16,159 nucleotides of DNA, from the NCBI GenBank assembly GCA_963169055.1, contig CAUJFU010000480.1:1-16159 (forward strand), read 5' to 3'. Under the pieces are notes generated by a model. The model was not told the DNA's origin. It did no database searches and was given only the letters and a program-made list of their open reading frames with translations. Positions 1-10,100 of this stretch are shown here, piece after piece (the stretch's first letter is position 1; each line of letters begins with the position of its first letter). Source of the DNA: Myxococcota bacterium. Its GTDB lineage: Bacteria; Myxococcota_C; UBA6777. The position numbers were made by a program, and so were the translations under genes.

Positions 1-1568
1 ACGACAGCGGCTTCGGTGGTCAAGATCATGCTGGCCACGGAAGTTGCGTTTTGGAGAGCGCTGCGGACAACCTTGGAGGGATCGATGACGCCGCTCGTAA
101 CGAGATCACCGTATTCTTCCGTGGCTGCGTTGAATCCGAAATGGCCTTTGCCTTCTTTGACGCGATTGGCGACGACAGAGCTTTCAAAGCCTGCATTTTC
201 GGCGATTTGGCGAAGGGGTTCTTCAAGAGCGCGCAAGAGGATTTGCGCGCCATAGCGTTGTGCGCCCGGAAGGTTCTTGAGTTGATCGTGTGCGGCCTGT
301 CCAGCGCGGATCAAGGCGACACCACCGCCCGGGACGATGCCTTCTTCAACGGCTGCGCGGGTGGCGTTGAGTGCGTCTTCGATGCGTGCTTTTTTCTCTT
401 TCATCTCGGGTTCGGTGACAGCGCCGATCTTGAGTACAGCGACACCACCTGCGAGCTTGGCGAGACGTTCTTGGAGTTTTTCGCGGTCGTAGTCGCTGGT
501 GGTTTCTTCGATCTGGCGGCGGATCAGTTGGATACGGCCTTTGATCTCGTCGTGCGAACCGGCACCTTCAACGATGGTGGTGTTGTCTTTGCTCATGTGG
601 ATGCGTCGGGCGCGACCAAGATCGCGCAGCGTCACGGATTCGAGCTTCATGCCGAGATCTTCGCTGATCAATTGGCCGCCCGTCAACACTGCGATATCTT
701 TCAACATCTCTTTGCGGCGATCGCCAAAGCCGGGGGCTTTCACAGCCACTACGTTGAGGGTTCCGCGCAGTTTGTTGACCACCAGCGTGGCGAGGGCTTC
801 GCCTTCGACGTCTTCGGCGATGATCACGAGGCTGCTATTGGATCGAGCGATCTGTTCGAGCAGAGGCACGAGATCCTTCATATTGCTGAGTTTTTTCTCA
901 CACAAAAGGATGTGTGCATTTTCCAGTTCGGCCACCATACGCTCTGCATCGGTGACGAAGTAGGGGCTGGTGTAGCCGCGATCAAACTGCATCCCTTCAA
1001 CCACATCCAACGTTGTTTCAGAGGATTTGGCTTCTTCGGTTTGAATCACGCCTTCGTTGCCGACTTTGTCCATCGCTTCGGCGATCAGGTTACCGATGGT
1101 GGTATCGCCGTTCGCGGAGATGGTGCCGACCTGAGCGATCTCTTTGCGGCCTTCGACTTTGCGGGAAAGTTTCGCCAATTCGCGAACCACGGTCTCGGCG
1201 GCTTTGTCCATTCCGCGCTTGAGTTCCATTGGATCTTCGCCTGCGGCGATCAATCGGTTGCCTTCGCGAACCATGGCGTAGGCCAACACGGTGGCTGTTG
1301 TGGTGCCGTCGCCCGCAACATCGTTGGTTTTCGAGGCGGCTTCGCGCACCATCTGAGCGCCCAAGTTTTCATAGCGATCTTCGAGGCTGATCTCTTTTGC
1401 TACCGTCACGCCGTCTTTGGTGACGTTGGGAGCGCCCCACGACTTTTCGATCAAGACGTTTTTTCCGCGAGGTCCGAGCGTTGTCATCACGGCTTTGGCG
1501 AGAAGTTCAACGCCGACCATCATCTTTTCACGCGCGGACTGACCAAACAAGATATCCTTGGCTGCCAT
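1..1568 (-). CDS. groEL: Chaperonin GroEL (HSP60), C-terminus cut by window edge
   Basis: GroEL forms the double-ring, ATP-driven folding chamber of the cytoplasm and works with GroES. Translating the minus strand from the ATG at 1568 gives [17 protein letters not shown] and then an uninterrupted GroEL of about 522 residues. Visible hallmarks are TLGPRGKNV (30-38), the KDG at 51-53 holding catalytic D52, the ATP-site [10 protein letters not shown] beginning at D87, and [20 protein letters not shown] in the second equatorial half. The frame leaves the window at ILTTEAAV, so only about 25 C-terminal residues, including any Gly/Met tail, are missing. AAGGGA, 8 nt before the ATG, is the ribosome site. 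It lies downstream of groES on the same strand, but the gap is 246 nt rather than the usual few tens. A 517-codon open frame on the opposite strand is only its shadow. Confidence 0.98.
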   Translation of the reverse strand, partial: MAAKDILFGQSAREKMMVGVELLAKAVMTTLGPRGKNVLIEKSWGAPNVTKDGVTVAKEISLEDRYENLGAQMVREAASKTNDVAGDGTTTATVLAYAMVREGNRLIAAGEDPMELKRGMDKAAETVVRELAKLSRKVEGRKEIAQVGTISANGDTTIGNLIAEAMDKVGNEGVIQTEEAKSSETTLDVVEGMQFDRGYTSPYFVTDAERMVAELENAHILLCEKKLSNMKDLVPLLEQIARSNSSLVIIAEDVEGEALATLVVNKLRGTLNVVAVKAPGFGDRRKEMLKDIAVLTGGQLISEDLGMKLESVTLRDLGRARRIHMSKDNTTIVEGAGSHDEIKGRIQLIRRQIEETTSDYDREKLQERLAKLAGGVAVLKIGAVTEPEMKEKKARIEDALNATRAAVEEGIVPGGGVALIRAGQAAHDQLKNLPGAQRYGAQILLRALEEPLRQIAENAGFESSVVANRVKEGKGHFGFNAATEEYGDLVTSGVIDPSKVVRSALQNATSVASMILTTEAAV

Positions 1569-1814
1569 GTTTGTATCCCTTTATTTGTTTGTTTTGGATG
1601 CTGATCCGCCCGTGGTTTTTTATGTTTCCGTACGCATTCATCGGACGGATGCGATAGAACGGGCGGTGGGAAGTTGTTGCGAAGGCTCGTCTCTGCTCGA
1701 TCGCAAAGTGGCCTGTTCGCGTACACTTCGCCGTGGTGCATTCGAAAATGGATGGGGGGTGTTAGAGCTTAACACGACACGAAAGACACAAAAAAGGAAG
1801 GTGTCTTCTACGGT
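1569..1814 (-). other. groES-groEL spacer (246 nt), no gene seen
   Basis: This spacer separates groES from groEL on the minus strand. No convincing coding frame was found: the 73-codon minus-strand frame that crosses it has no SD and no family resemblance. It contains one clear inverted repeat near the groES end and the groEL ribosome site AAGGGA at the other. I see no GC-rich stem followed by a T-run, so nothing shows that transcription stops between the two genes. A separate groEL promoter or mRNA processing site could lie here, but no good -35/-10 pair was identified. Confidence 0.5.
1759..1775. promoter_or_regulatory. Inverted repeat GTGTTA-N5-TAACAC in groES-groEL spacer
   Basis: A perfect 6-bp inverted repeat with a 5-nt centre (GAGCT) lies 40 nt downstream of the groES stop. 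The size and symmetry fit a dimeric-regulator operator. It is not CIRCE (TTAGCACTC-N9-GAGTGCTAA). It lacks a T-run on the minus strand, so an intrinsic terminator is unlikely. The function is unknown and chance symmetry is possible. Confidence 0.25.
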
Positions 1815-2105
1815 TTAGCGTTCGATGATCGCGATCACGTCATCTTCGCGGACGAGCAAGAAGTCGTCGCCATCAAGCTTGACTTCGGTACCTGCGTATT
1901 TTCCAAAGAGTACGAGGTCGCCCGTTTTGACTTCAAGTGCTTGGAGTTTGCCTTCGCGGTTGACGCGACCGGGGCCTACCGCGATCACTTCTCCCTCAAG
2001 GGGCTTTTCTTTTGCACTGTCGGGGATGATAATTCCCCCTGCCGTTTTTTCTTCGCTGGCGCGGCGTTTGAGCAAAATGCGGTCATGCAAGGGTCGAAAC
2101 TTCAT
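1815..2105 (-). CDS. groES: Co-chaperonin GroES (HSP10)
   Basis: GroES is the heptameric lid that caps GroEL. The 96-residue product starts [15 protein letters not shown] and ends [11 protein letters not shown], the normal family length. The mobile loop that docks on GroEL is at about residues 17-33, including [23 protein letters not shown] and [18 protein letters not shown] are the standard beta-barrel strands. The frame stays open for 49 codons upstream, but the ATG at 2105 is chosen because homology begins exactly there and GAGG of CGAGGGAAA lies 10 nt before it. It is the promoter-proximal gene of the groES-groEL pair and diverges from the M50 gene. No CIRCE element was found upstream. 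Confidence 0.98.
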   Translation of the reverse strand: MKFRPLHDRILLKRRASEEKTAGGIIIPDSAKEKPLEGEVIAVGPGRVNREGKLQALEVKTGDLVLFGKYAGTEVKLDGDDFLLVREDDVIAIIER

Positions 2106-2241
2106 CGTCAATTTCCCTCGTCGTGTGTTGGGTGTGGATGGTAAAGTCTTGGAACTTTTTGATGGAAACGTTGATCGTTTGGTGCAGAACGCAGCCGTCA
2201 AGAGTGGCTGATCGTTCTTGGTTGATCCCGATAGCGGGGCT

Positions 2242-2269
2242 AAGCTAATCACTTGATCGCGCCTGTCAA
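2242..2269 (-). promoter_or_regulatory. Candidate sigma70-type promoter for groES
   Basis: On the minus strand a perfect -35 TTGACA (2269-2264) is followed after 16 nt by TAGCTT (2247-2242), a weak -10 matching TATAAT at three positions. It lies in the 231-nt divergent spacer and would give a groES leader of about 130 nt. It does not match the sigma32-type CTTGAA/CCCCAT heat-shock consensus. The perfect -35 is the main support and the -10 is poor. Confidence 0.35.
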
Positions 2270-2336
2270 ATCTTGTTGAGGAGATGGTTCTTGATTTTTC
2301 ATTTCCTCTGAAAAAATAAGAGGTTAGGAGGAAGAT

Positions 2337-4955
2337 GTGGCCGCTTCGGATGCCGTCAAAGATCCCAAATCGCTGTTGTCGTTGCGATCAGACAGCCGAG
2401 AGATGCCTCTTTTTTGTGAACTTCCGTCCAAACAGGCCGATACATCGGTTGAAACAACGATCAATCCGTCGCTCAAAACACACGCGAACCCATCTTTGAT
2501 TGCGGAAATTTTGGCGGATACGGTTACGAAGGAAACACCGCAACACATCCCCGAAGAAACGAGAGAAAACACCGTTGCAGGGACACAACGGGACATCATG
2601 GAAGCAGCACGAGAAACCGTTGCACAGAGCGCTGAACTCGGCGCAGAGACGGCTTCTTTGGCTTCTTCGGAGTTAGAAGAAGCTTTTTTTGCGTGGTCGG
2701 GGCAGCAAGGCGCAACGGCGGGTTCACAAGATGAAAACAACGATGAGTCCCTATCCCCCGAGGATTTGGAGATGTCTTTTTTTTCCGAAGTCGAAGGCGA
2801 TCTCTTAAACGAAGAGGACTTTTTTTTCCCCGCGCAATCTTCGGAGGCGCTATCTTCCCAAAAAATCAGTGAGATCCGTGTGCTTGGCGGTGAGTTGCGT
2901 TTGCTTGATAGCGTTGACACAACGTCCTCATCGGGCGTCGGTACACTTCGCGAAACATCGGATGTCGGTACACTTCGCGAAACATCGGGTGTCGGTACAC
3001 TTTGCGGGGCAGAGGCTTTACAAGCCTCGGTGGAATCGGAAAAAGCGAATTTTTCGTTGGTGGAAAAAGCAGGAGAGGCCGAACATCTTGGAGAGAGTGC
3101 AGAGGAGTTGCAGGGTTCGGATTCTTTGGTGGTTGGGGTCTTGGGGGAAAAAGCACAAGAGAATGTGCAGCAGAGTATTTCGTCACAAGAGATCGCAGAG
3201 ACGGAGATCTTTGGAGAGCTCGAAGGGCCGAAACCACCGAGAGCTTTGTTGTCGAAAGAAGTGCTTTTTGGTTTAGACGAAGAGGGGGAGGGAGAAGGCG
3301 AAGCGTTGAGGGCGCAAGAAGGCGAGCAACAACTTGCGATCTTTTTGTCGCGGGACGAAGAGGTGGTTGGGGAGGCGGTGTGGTCGAAGCGCTCAGGTGT
3401 TTTTGGTCGTCCTGTGACGTTTCACGCGAATTATCGGCGATTTTTGGTGCAACTTGTGCTGGGTTTGCTTTTTACGTCTCCGCTGACTTTTTGGATGGCG
3501 CAAAGCTGGACTGCGTTGAGACCGATCCAATGGACACTTGGCTTGCATACATCGTTGGGTGTGTTGGCTTGTTTGATCTTCTATTTTTTCCCGTATCATT
3601 GGCGGCGTGTGACGTTGGATGATGTGGGGATCGTGTACGAGGACGAACTGCGGGTTTTGTATGTGCCTTGGTCTGAAGTCGACGCGGTGTATCTTCATGC
3701 AGTCGAAGCGTTTTTTAAACCGTATCCGCTATGTTATGCGCGTGTTGTGACGATGCGTGGGGACGAGTTTTGTTTTGCGAACTTTGGTAATTTCCTGTTT
3801 GGGACGCGGCGTCATGTGTCTTTTGGCGATCCGCCCTATCCGATCGTCGATATGCGCGATGCGGATCTGCTGTTGGCTTTGATTATCCAGCAGATCGGAC
3901 CGAGCGAGCGGACCCCTGATCTTGCGCGGTTGCGCTTTCGTGTGCGTGCAGAGGTGGAGCAAGCGGTTGCAGACCAACCCCCCACGGTAAAGCCCGAACG
4001 TGGGGCTTCAACACAAGTCTGGTTTGGGATCTGGGCGTTTATGATGAAGCTCTTCTTTGGCTTTTTGTCTTTTTTGCCGACGGGGATGAAGCTGCTGTTG
4101 AAAAGCATCAAACCCGCCTATGCAGGCGTATCCTTGGGGATTTATGCCGTCTTTTTTCGATGGGAGTTTGCGTTATTGTTGTGTGTGATCCTGATCTTCC
4201 ACGAGCTGGGCCACGTTTGGGCGATGCAACGCGAAGGGATGCAGATACGGGGGGTGTTTTTGATCCCGTTCTTTGGGGCTGCGACGGTAACGGATGATGT
4301 GTGGCCTTCTTGGTACGCGCAAGCGCGGGTGAATCTGGCGGGGCCGTTGTGGGGGTCGATCTTGACCTTTTTGTGTTTGTTGGCTTATGCGGTGTATCCT
4401 GTGGATTTTTTTCTGGCCGTTGCGATTTGGGGAGCGTTGATCAACTTGCTGAACTTGATGCCGGTGCATCCGCTCGATGGGGGGCGTATTCTGCACGCGG
4501 TGGCGTGTTCGTTGCGCTCTGCATGGGGGTTTGTCGCCGTGATTGCGGTGCTTGCGCTGACGGTCGTGTTCGCGCTGGTTCATGAATTGATCTTGTTGTA
4601 TTTGCTTGCGATGATCGGCGTTGCGGAGTTTTTTAAGGAGTTTATGGCCCGACGGCGCGCAGACAAGATGGCGTTGTTGCGTGGACATGAAACGATCACG
4701 CCCTATGATACGCTACTTTTAAAAGGGATCACGGGCATTAACTTTGGTGAACGCAGCGCGCCGCACTTTTTCGAGATGGAAGAGGTCGAGCTTCGGCGGT
4801 TGCGGATGATCTTGCATGCGCCACCGATGCGCAGCGATCAGATCGCAAAGATCGGTGTGGCTTCGTTTCTTGTGGCGGCTTCGCTGTTTGGCTTTTTGAT
4901 CTTCATTCGCTTTTTGCATCCTCATGCGATGATGGCGTTGGAGATCTTTCGATAG
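2337..4955 (+). CDS. M50/site-2-protease-like membrane metalloprotease with long acidic N-terminal extension
   Basis: An 872-aa protein. The start is GTG at 2337, placed 5 nt after a perfect AGGAGG (2326-2331); an overlapping ATG at 2335 is out of frame. Residues 1-360 are acidic, low-complexity and Glu/Ser/Ala-rich, with a near-perfect repeat (VGTLRETSD / VGTLRETSG / VGTLCG). Two membrane segments follow (about 369-388 and 398-418), then a soluble PH-like stretch (about 420-525, with [10 protein letters not shown]). Further membrane segments carry the zinc site HELGH (H622, E623, H626) and the second M50 motif [12 protein letters not shown] with D714. A last hydrophobic helix is at about 840-860. 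S2P/M50 enzymes cut membrane-embedded substrates. Both metal-binding motifs are intact, so activity is plausible, but the substrate is unknown. Ordinary M50 proteins are about 350-450 aa, so the extension doubles it. It stands alone and diverges from groES. Confidence 0.85.
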   Translation: MAASDAVKDPKSLLSLRSDSREMPLFCELPSKQADTSVETTINPSLKTHANPSLIAEILADTVTKETPQHIPEETRENTVAGTQRDIMEAARETVAQSAELGAETASLASSELEEAFFAWSGQQGATAGSQDENNDESLSPEDLEMSFFSEVEGDLLNEEDFFFPAQSSEALSSQKISEIRVLGGELRLLDSVDTTSSSGVGTLRETSDVGTLRETSGVGTLCGAEALQASVESEKANFSLVEKAGEAEHLGESAEELQGSDSLVVGVLGEKAQENVQQSISSQEIAETEIFGELEGPKPPRALLSKEVLFGLDEEGEGEGEALRAQEGEQQLAIFLSRDEEVVGEAVWSKRSGVFGRPVTFHANYRRFLVQLVLGLLFTSPLTFWMAQSWTALRPIQWTLGLHTSLGVLACLIFYFFPYHWRRVTLDDVGIVYEDELRVLYVPWSEVDAVYLHAVEAFFKPYPLCYARVVTMRGDEFCFANFGNFLFGTRRHVSFGDPPYPIVDMRDADLLLALIIQQIGPSERTPDLARLRFRVRAEVEQAVADQPPTVKPERGASTQVWFGIWAFMMKLFFGFLSFLPTGMKLLLKSIKPAYAGVSLGIYAVFFRWEFALLLCVILIFHELGHVWAMQREGMQIRGVFLIPFFGAATVTDDVWPSWYAQARVNLAGPLWGSILTFLCLLAYAVYPVDFFLAVAIWGALINLLNLMPVHPLDGGRILHAVACSLRSAWGFVAVIAVLALTVVFALVHELILLYLLAMIGVAEFFKEFMARRRADKMALLRGHETITPYDTLLLKGITGINFGERSAPHFFEMEEVELRRLRMILHAPPMRSDQIAKIGVASFLVAASLFGFLIFIRFLHPHAMMALEIFR
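2937..3010 (+). repeat. 27-bp tandem repeat, about 2.7 copies, inside the M50 gene
   Basis: Copies begin with GTCGGTACACTTCGCGAAAC at 2937 and 2964, and a diverged partial copy begins at 2991. The period of 27 is a multiple of three, so copy changes add or remove nine residues (VGTLRETSx) without breaking the frame. The unit contains the 8-bp palindrome TTCGCGAA. The core GTACACTTCGC also occurs at 1721-1731 in the groES-groEL spacer. Confidence 0.85.
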
Positions 4956-5264
4956 CTCCCCATCCGACTTCTGTAAGCCACACCGCCCACCATGGCTTGG
5001 TTCCGCACAGGCTTCGTAGCCCTTGCGTGAGGGCGGCATCTCCCCATCACGGCCTTTGTTTCCACCAAGAAAGGATGCTGAACCCTACCCCTATTCCCAT
5101 TCACCCTATCCACCGCGTCTTCCGACTTTGATTTTGCATCGTCTTCCTCCCTTCGTTTGTTTGTAGTCTTCCCATCTTTTGTCATCTTGCGTACACTCTC
5201 TACTTATCGGCTTTTTTCTCCGATTTGACGGATGTTTTCAATTGCTTTTGTAGATGGGAACAAG
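4956..5264 (+). other. Intergenic spacer with possible RNA stems and a pyrimidine-rich tract
   Basis: No convincing gene was found. The first part (4975-5036) can fold on the plus strand: AAGCCA 4975-4980 with TGGCTT 4993-4998, GGCT-TCGT-AGCC 5010-5021, CCCT 5020-5023 with AGGG 5030-5033, and a longer-range CCGCCC 4983-4988 with GGGCGG 5031-5036. Several of these are mutually exclusive. From about 5060 to 5220 the plus strand is strongly C/T-rich. ATCGG 5206-5210 and CCGAT 5220-5224 flank a T-rich loop just before the next gene. No good promoter was resolved; TTGTCA at 5179 with ACTTAT at 5202 is the best weak pair. Confidence 0.4.
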
Positions 5265-7103
5265 ATGGCGAAGATGCAAACACAAACCCCTCGCTCCTCT
5301 GGGACAACCCGAGGGATTTTTTTTCTCGTTCCTCGGCGTCTTTTGTGGGGTGCCTTGTGGGGAGCGGCGGTTGGCTGGATGCTTGCTTTTGTGGCTTGCG
5401 AACCGACGGGGGCTTTGCGCCTCCCTAACGGATCGAGTGCGTTGTGTGCCAACGATACCGATTGTCCGAAAGATACGCGATGTGCTGCGGGGCTTTGTCT
5501 TGTGTCGAATACGCAAGGCTCTGAAACGACCGATGCTTCGGAAGGTTTGAACGAACCATCGCAGGAAGCAGACATCGCATCGGAAAATACGATGGATGAA
5601 ACAACTGAGCTTCCTGTAGAATCGGAGCTTCCTGAACATCCCGTGGAGCCTGTCTTGGAGGGAGGGAATGAGGTTTTTCCAGACGCTGATCCTGATGTAT
5701 TACCCGAAGGCACCGCACCAGAGCGCGTTCTTTCGTGCAAACCTGACGAGGTTTGTGGCGATGGTTTGGACAATAATTGCAACGGGCAGATCGACGAAGG
5801 TTGCGAACCTTGTACGACAAAAAAGCCTTGCTCGCCTGCTGCGGCCTGCCAAAGCAATGGATCGTGTAAGGCTGCATCTTGTCAAAACGATGGGGATTGT
5901 CCCTCGGACACGATATGTCGAGACGATCTGTGTGTGGCTTGTGACGAGCAAGATCCTGCGATGCTTTGTCCAACGGGGCGGTTGTGTGTGGCGGGTCGTT
6001 GCATGGTTTGTGCGAAAGATGCTGATTGCTTGAACGGGGATATCTGTCGCCAAGGCGTTTGTAGTGCGCCGCAATGCAAGCAATCAACGGATTGCGTCAA
6101 CGGTTTGCTCTGTATCAACGGACGCTGCGACTTTTGCACCGAAGACAAAGATTGTGGCCCTGACAAAAACTGCGTCAACAAAGTGTGTCAAAAGGCCGAG
6201 TGCGCGGAAACCAAGGATTGTCTGAGCGGTTTGTTGTGTGTAGGAGGCCGCTGTACGGGATGTACAGCAGACGTGCAATGCAATGGCGTCAAGTGCGACA
6301 CCCAAGCCAGTCGTTGCCAAGTGCAGATCGCTTCCTTTCAAAACGGCAGTATCACAGGAAATCGCTGGCAGGATGGTGGGTATGCGATCTCTTGTCAGGA
6401 GTATTTCAACGGAAAGCCCGGATATATTGAATCAAAAACAGACGGTGTGTATTGGATCAAGCCCGCAGCAAGCGCGACACCGTTTGCGGTGTACTGTTTG
6501 ATGACCGAAAAGGGCGGTGGATGGACGTTGATCTTAAAAGCGGACGGGAGCCGAAAAACCTTTGTGTACGATGCTGCTTTGTGGACCAACGCAGCGGTTC
6601 ATAACGCGCCTGATCTACAGATGGATCTCAACGAGGCCAAGCTAGCGAGCTTTTCGACGGTACCTTTTCAATCGGTGTTGCTGGCTTTTTCGGAGATCAA
6701 GGCAGGCGCACCGCGTCTCTATCTTTCGGTCAACAAAAGTGCTTCGTCTTTTCAATCCTTGATGCAACAAGGCCGAAGTATCGGCTTTGATCCGCCTCTT
6801 CCTACGGTGTTGGGCTGGCGGCTGTTGTTGCCCAACGGCGTTTTGCAAGGGGAGTGTCATCGGGAGGCGTTTAACGCGCATGGAGACAAGAATATCCTCA
6901 ATGATTACCCCGGAATAAAGGTGCGTTTTGGGATCTTGGGTTCGCCAGATCGGGGTTGCTCCAACTTTGGTTTTGGTCCCCAATCCTTTATTGGGATCGG
7001 TGCAAACGACACCCTCGGGGTCAACGGGTTCGTTGGATCCGATAGGATAGAAGCCTTCAAAGACAACGCCCGAAAGCGAATGGGTTATTTGTTCGTCCGT
7101 TAA
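5265..7103 (+). CDS. Cysteine-rich lipoprotein with MopE-type motif and one fibrinogen-like (YC...GGGWT) domain
   Basis: A probable surface lipoprotein of 612 aa. The start is uncertain. ATG 5265 is preferred because GGGAA lies 4 nt upstream; ATG 5232 extends the frame by 11 codons without an SD, and ATG 5274 is also possible. A basic, hydrophobic leader ends at AFVAC (C45), a tolerable lipobox. Then come one Cys pair unit, an acidic linker (about 75-150), VCGDGLDNNCNGQIDEGC (163-180, the putative metal-binding MopE-type motif), and about five DC...G.C cysteine units (about 180-350). The fibrinogen-like domain is at about 365-612, with DGVYWIKP, VYCLMT (C411) and GGGWTLILKADG (W420). In other organisms such domains bind glycans or acetyl groups; the ligand here is not predictable. 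The next gene starts 20 nt after the stop and encodes a larger paralogue, so they form one operon. Confidence 0.85.
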   Translation: MAKMQTQTPRSSGTTRGIFFLVPRRLLWGALWGAAVGWMLAFVACEPTGALRLPNGSSALCANDTDCPKDTRCAAGLCLVSNTQGSETTDASEGLNEPSQEADIASENTMDETTELPVESELPEHPVEPVLEGGNEVFPDADPDVLPEGTAPERVLSCKPDEVCGDGLDNNCNGQIDEGCEPCTTKKPCSPAAACQSNGSCKAASCQNDGDCPSDTICRDDLCVACDEQDPAMLCPTGRLCVAGRCMVCAKDADCLNGDICRQGVCSAPQCKQSTDCVNGLLCINGRCDFCTEDKDCGPDKNCVNKVCQKAECAETKDCLSGLLCVGGRCTGCTADVQCNGVKCDTQASRCQVQIASFQNGSITGNRWQDGGYAISCQEYFNGKPGYIESKTDGVYWIKPAASATPFAVYCLMTEKGGGWTLILKADGSRKTFVYDAALWTNAAVHNAPDLQMDLNEAKLASFSTVPFQSVLLAFSEIKAGAPRLYLSVNKSASSFQSLMQQGRSIGFDPPLPTVLGWRLLLPNGVLQGECHREAFNAHGDKNILNDYPGIKVRFGILGSPDRGCSNFGFGPQSFIGIGANDTLGVNGFVGSDRIEAFKDNARKRMGYLFVR

Positions 7104-7123
7104 CGGATCACGAAAGAGAGGCG

Positions 7124-10100
7124 ATGATGCGGCGTGCATTGTTTTTGTTGGGCTTGCTTTGGTTGGGGCAAGGGGGCTGCAACGGCGAATCAGCATCTCC
7201 TGAAACGTGGTTTTGTCGAAACGATGGGGATTGTCGACCGATCGGAGCGTTTTTGTGTGAGCGCTCAGTCTGTGTGCCTTTTGCTCGTGCGCAAGCCAAC
7301 CGCAAAGAGAACGCAGTCATCAGCGAGAACACTTCGGACGAAAAGCGCGAAGCCATCGACGAAAAAAACAGCGGCATTGAGTCCGATGGTGGGGATGAAT
7401 CTCCTTCCGACCGCACCCAACCTCCTGACGGTTCGGAAGAACCTGCTCAACCTGCGGACGGCTCGCAAGAAACAACGCCGCCTGATGGTGCAGAGATTCC
7501 GCCGTCCGAATCGTCGAATCCTCCCGAACCATCGCTTGGATGTAGCAAGAACGAAGATTGTTTTTCTGGTTTTTTTTGCAACACAGAGGTGGGCAAGAGT
7601 CAAGGGGAGTGCGTGGAGTGCTTGCTTCATACGGACTGCAAACCACACGAGCCGATTTGTTATCAAAAGCGCTGTGTTCCATGCCGCGAAGATGCGGATT
7701 GTACGAAGTTTGGGCGCAATCCCGCGACACCTTTTTGTGATCGTCAAACAAGCCGTTGTGTGGTTTGTTTGAAAACAGCCGATTGTACGGCTCCTTTGGC
7801 TTGTATCAATCGAGCGTGTTCGTCGTGTCTTGCGGATGTGGATTGTGGGGCGGGTCTGTTTTGCGATCAGGGCGCGTGTGTCGCTTGTTTGCGTGATGCG
7901 GATTGCGCAAACAAGCGTTGTGAGAAAGGCCAGTGTATCGAGTGCAAGGTGGATGCGGATTGTTCGAAAGATCCGAACGATCCAAAGATTTGTTTGTTGT
8001 CGTCGTCGCGTTGTGTCGTTTGCGAGACGGATCAGCATTGTCAGGTGCGGGACGCGACCAAGCCTTACTGTATCGGGAATCTGTGTCAGGCATGCGCCAA
8101 GTCTGCGCATTGTCCGCAAGGCCAAGCCTGTAAAGGTGGGGTCTGTGCAAATTGTTTGATCGATCAAGACTGCGGTGCTGACGCGCAATGTGTCCAAGGT
8201 GAGTGCATTCAAAAAGCCGTGGTCTATACACAATCTCCCGTGGTTGCTAGGCGTTGGAGTGATGGAAGTGTTGCGTTAAGCTGTGCAGGATATCGTTATC
8301 CGCCATCACGATTTTATCGCGCTTCTACAGATGATGGGGTGTATGCGATCCAGCCGACAGGAACGAACGTTCCGAGCTTGGCTTATTGTGAGATGACAAC
8401 GCAAGGAGGGGGATGGACGTTGGTGCTCAAGGCGGATGGGCGGTCTCCGACTTTTGCGTATGATTCGCCGTATTGGTTGTCCTCGCAAGGCGGACTCAAT
8501 GAGAATAGTTTGGATGAGAGCGCAAAAGAGGCGTTGTTTGGGACGTACGGTACGGTTCCTTTGTCTCAGGCGATGTTGAAGATGCGCGACGCCAACGATC
8601 CGATCGGGAAATTCGGCTCTTTGGTTATGGGGTACAACGGCAATTCCTTGCGACGGTTGATCTCACAAGAGCGTTACCTGCCGATTCAGCGAGAAGAACG
8701 TTCGGTTGCATGGTTAGGGTTGTTGCCCAAGGCGACGTATCACACCGCGCCCTCGTCGTGTGTGTGGCAAGGCATCAACATCGCCACCAATACGTACCCC
8801 ACAAGCTCGATGGTTCGTGCGTTGCGCTTGGGGATTGTGTGGAGTGAGTACAGTTGCGGGAGTATCGCAGGGCATTCGTTTCTAGGCGTGGGGGCGCAGG
8901 TGGTTCCGTATGGATCGTCGGGTGGCGGGGCGCTTGTGACGAGCGGAAACTTTGCGACGGGGGTTCCTGAGCATGAAGGAACAGCAGGGCAAGTCAAAAC
9001 AAAAGATGCGGTGAATCCGGGCTTTGCGTTGTTGTATGTCCGACTGCTTCCTGTGCGAGCGATACTGATCCAAGATGTTGATCAAGTGCATCGTTGGCTA
9101 GACGGGACGTATCCGATGAGTTGTGCGGGCTATCTGGGAAGGTTGTATCACCAAGAAAGTTTGCCGCGCAACGACGGTCTTTATTGGGTCCAGCCGCCCG
9201 GGGCAGGGGGGCCTGTGAAGGTGTATTGCCAGATGGCGAAGCGAGGCGGGGGCTGGAGTCTGGCGTTGAAGATCGACGGACAGGACGACAAATGGTCGTT
9301 TGACAACGAGATCTGGACGCATTGTGATGCGGATGCCGGCACGCGATTGTCGCGGTTTTTTTGTACGACTCCTGCGCTCGGTCCGGGCGGTAGGGCGCGT
9401 TTGAAGCGTGATCTTGTTGTTCCAGACGCCCAAGCAGCGCGTTTGATATCGTACGATGTGTTGCCTTTTGGATCGGTTTTGGTTCAGATGATGCCCTTTG
9501 CTCCGAGCGATCCCACCAAGTTAAACGGAACTTTTCCCCCACCCACCGAGCATCTTCTTTGGCAACGTGGAGCCTCCTTGCGCTCTGCGCTGTTGGATTG
9601 TTCTGGAGCATCGAGTGCGGCAGCACCGTTGAATGCGCAAGGCGGGTTCTCGGCAAGCAGTTCGGAAAGGCAATCATGGGAAAGCAGCGTATCGTTGGCG
9701 AGTGGAGAGATCCCGTATATTCGGGCGTTGTGCAATCGTCAAGGTTTTTGTGTCAAGCGCGATGGCAGCGGAAAAGCCCAAGCGATCGAAGCTGTGCGCA
9801 TCGGTTTGTTGGCAGGCACGAGCAATTGCGATCAGCCGGATGGATTTGTGGGGATCGGTTCGAAGTTTGAAGCCGATTACAAAGGAGATAAAGCCTACGC
9901 AGGCAACGCAGGTCCTGATTTATCGGGAGTCTTGGCGTATAAGAGTCACGCTCGGATGGCTTTTGTTTCGGTGCGGGAGGTGCTTGGCACCCAAAGCGGT
10001 ACGCGCCAAGGTTTCCGATATGTCGGGGCGGATCTGTTGACTGTAAAAGATCCAACCAAAGACGCTGATGGCGGATATGTCCGTGCAGATGGAACGATCG

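Noticed and set aside
51-1604. A 517-codon open frame on the plus strand opposite groEL
   Set aside because: The minus strand encodes textbook GroEL through the whole stretch. The plus frame is the antisense shadow, has no SD and starts inside the chaperonin.
2684-2827. T7/T8 tracts in the M50 gene (2684, 2777, 2820) as phase-variation sites
   Set aside because: Similar T7-T8 or A8 tracts occur in other genes of the window (5317, 7570, 9356, 11653) and follow from frequent TTT and AAA codons, so they are not distinctive.
4719-5185. Minus-strand small frames covering the spacer after the M50 gene
   Set aside because: They overlap the M50 C-terminus, have no SD and show highly charged shadow-like composition.
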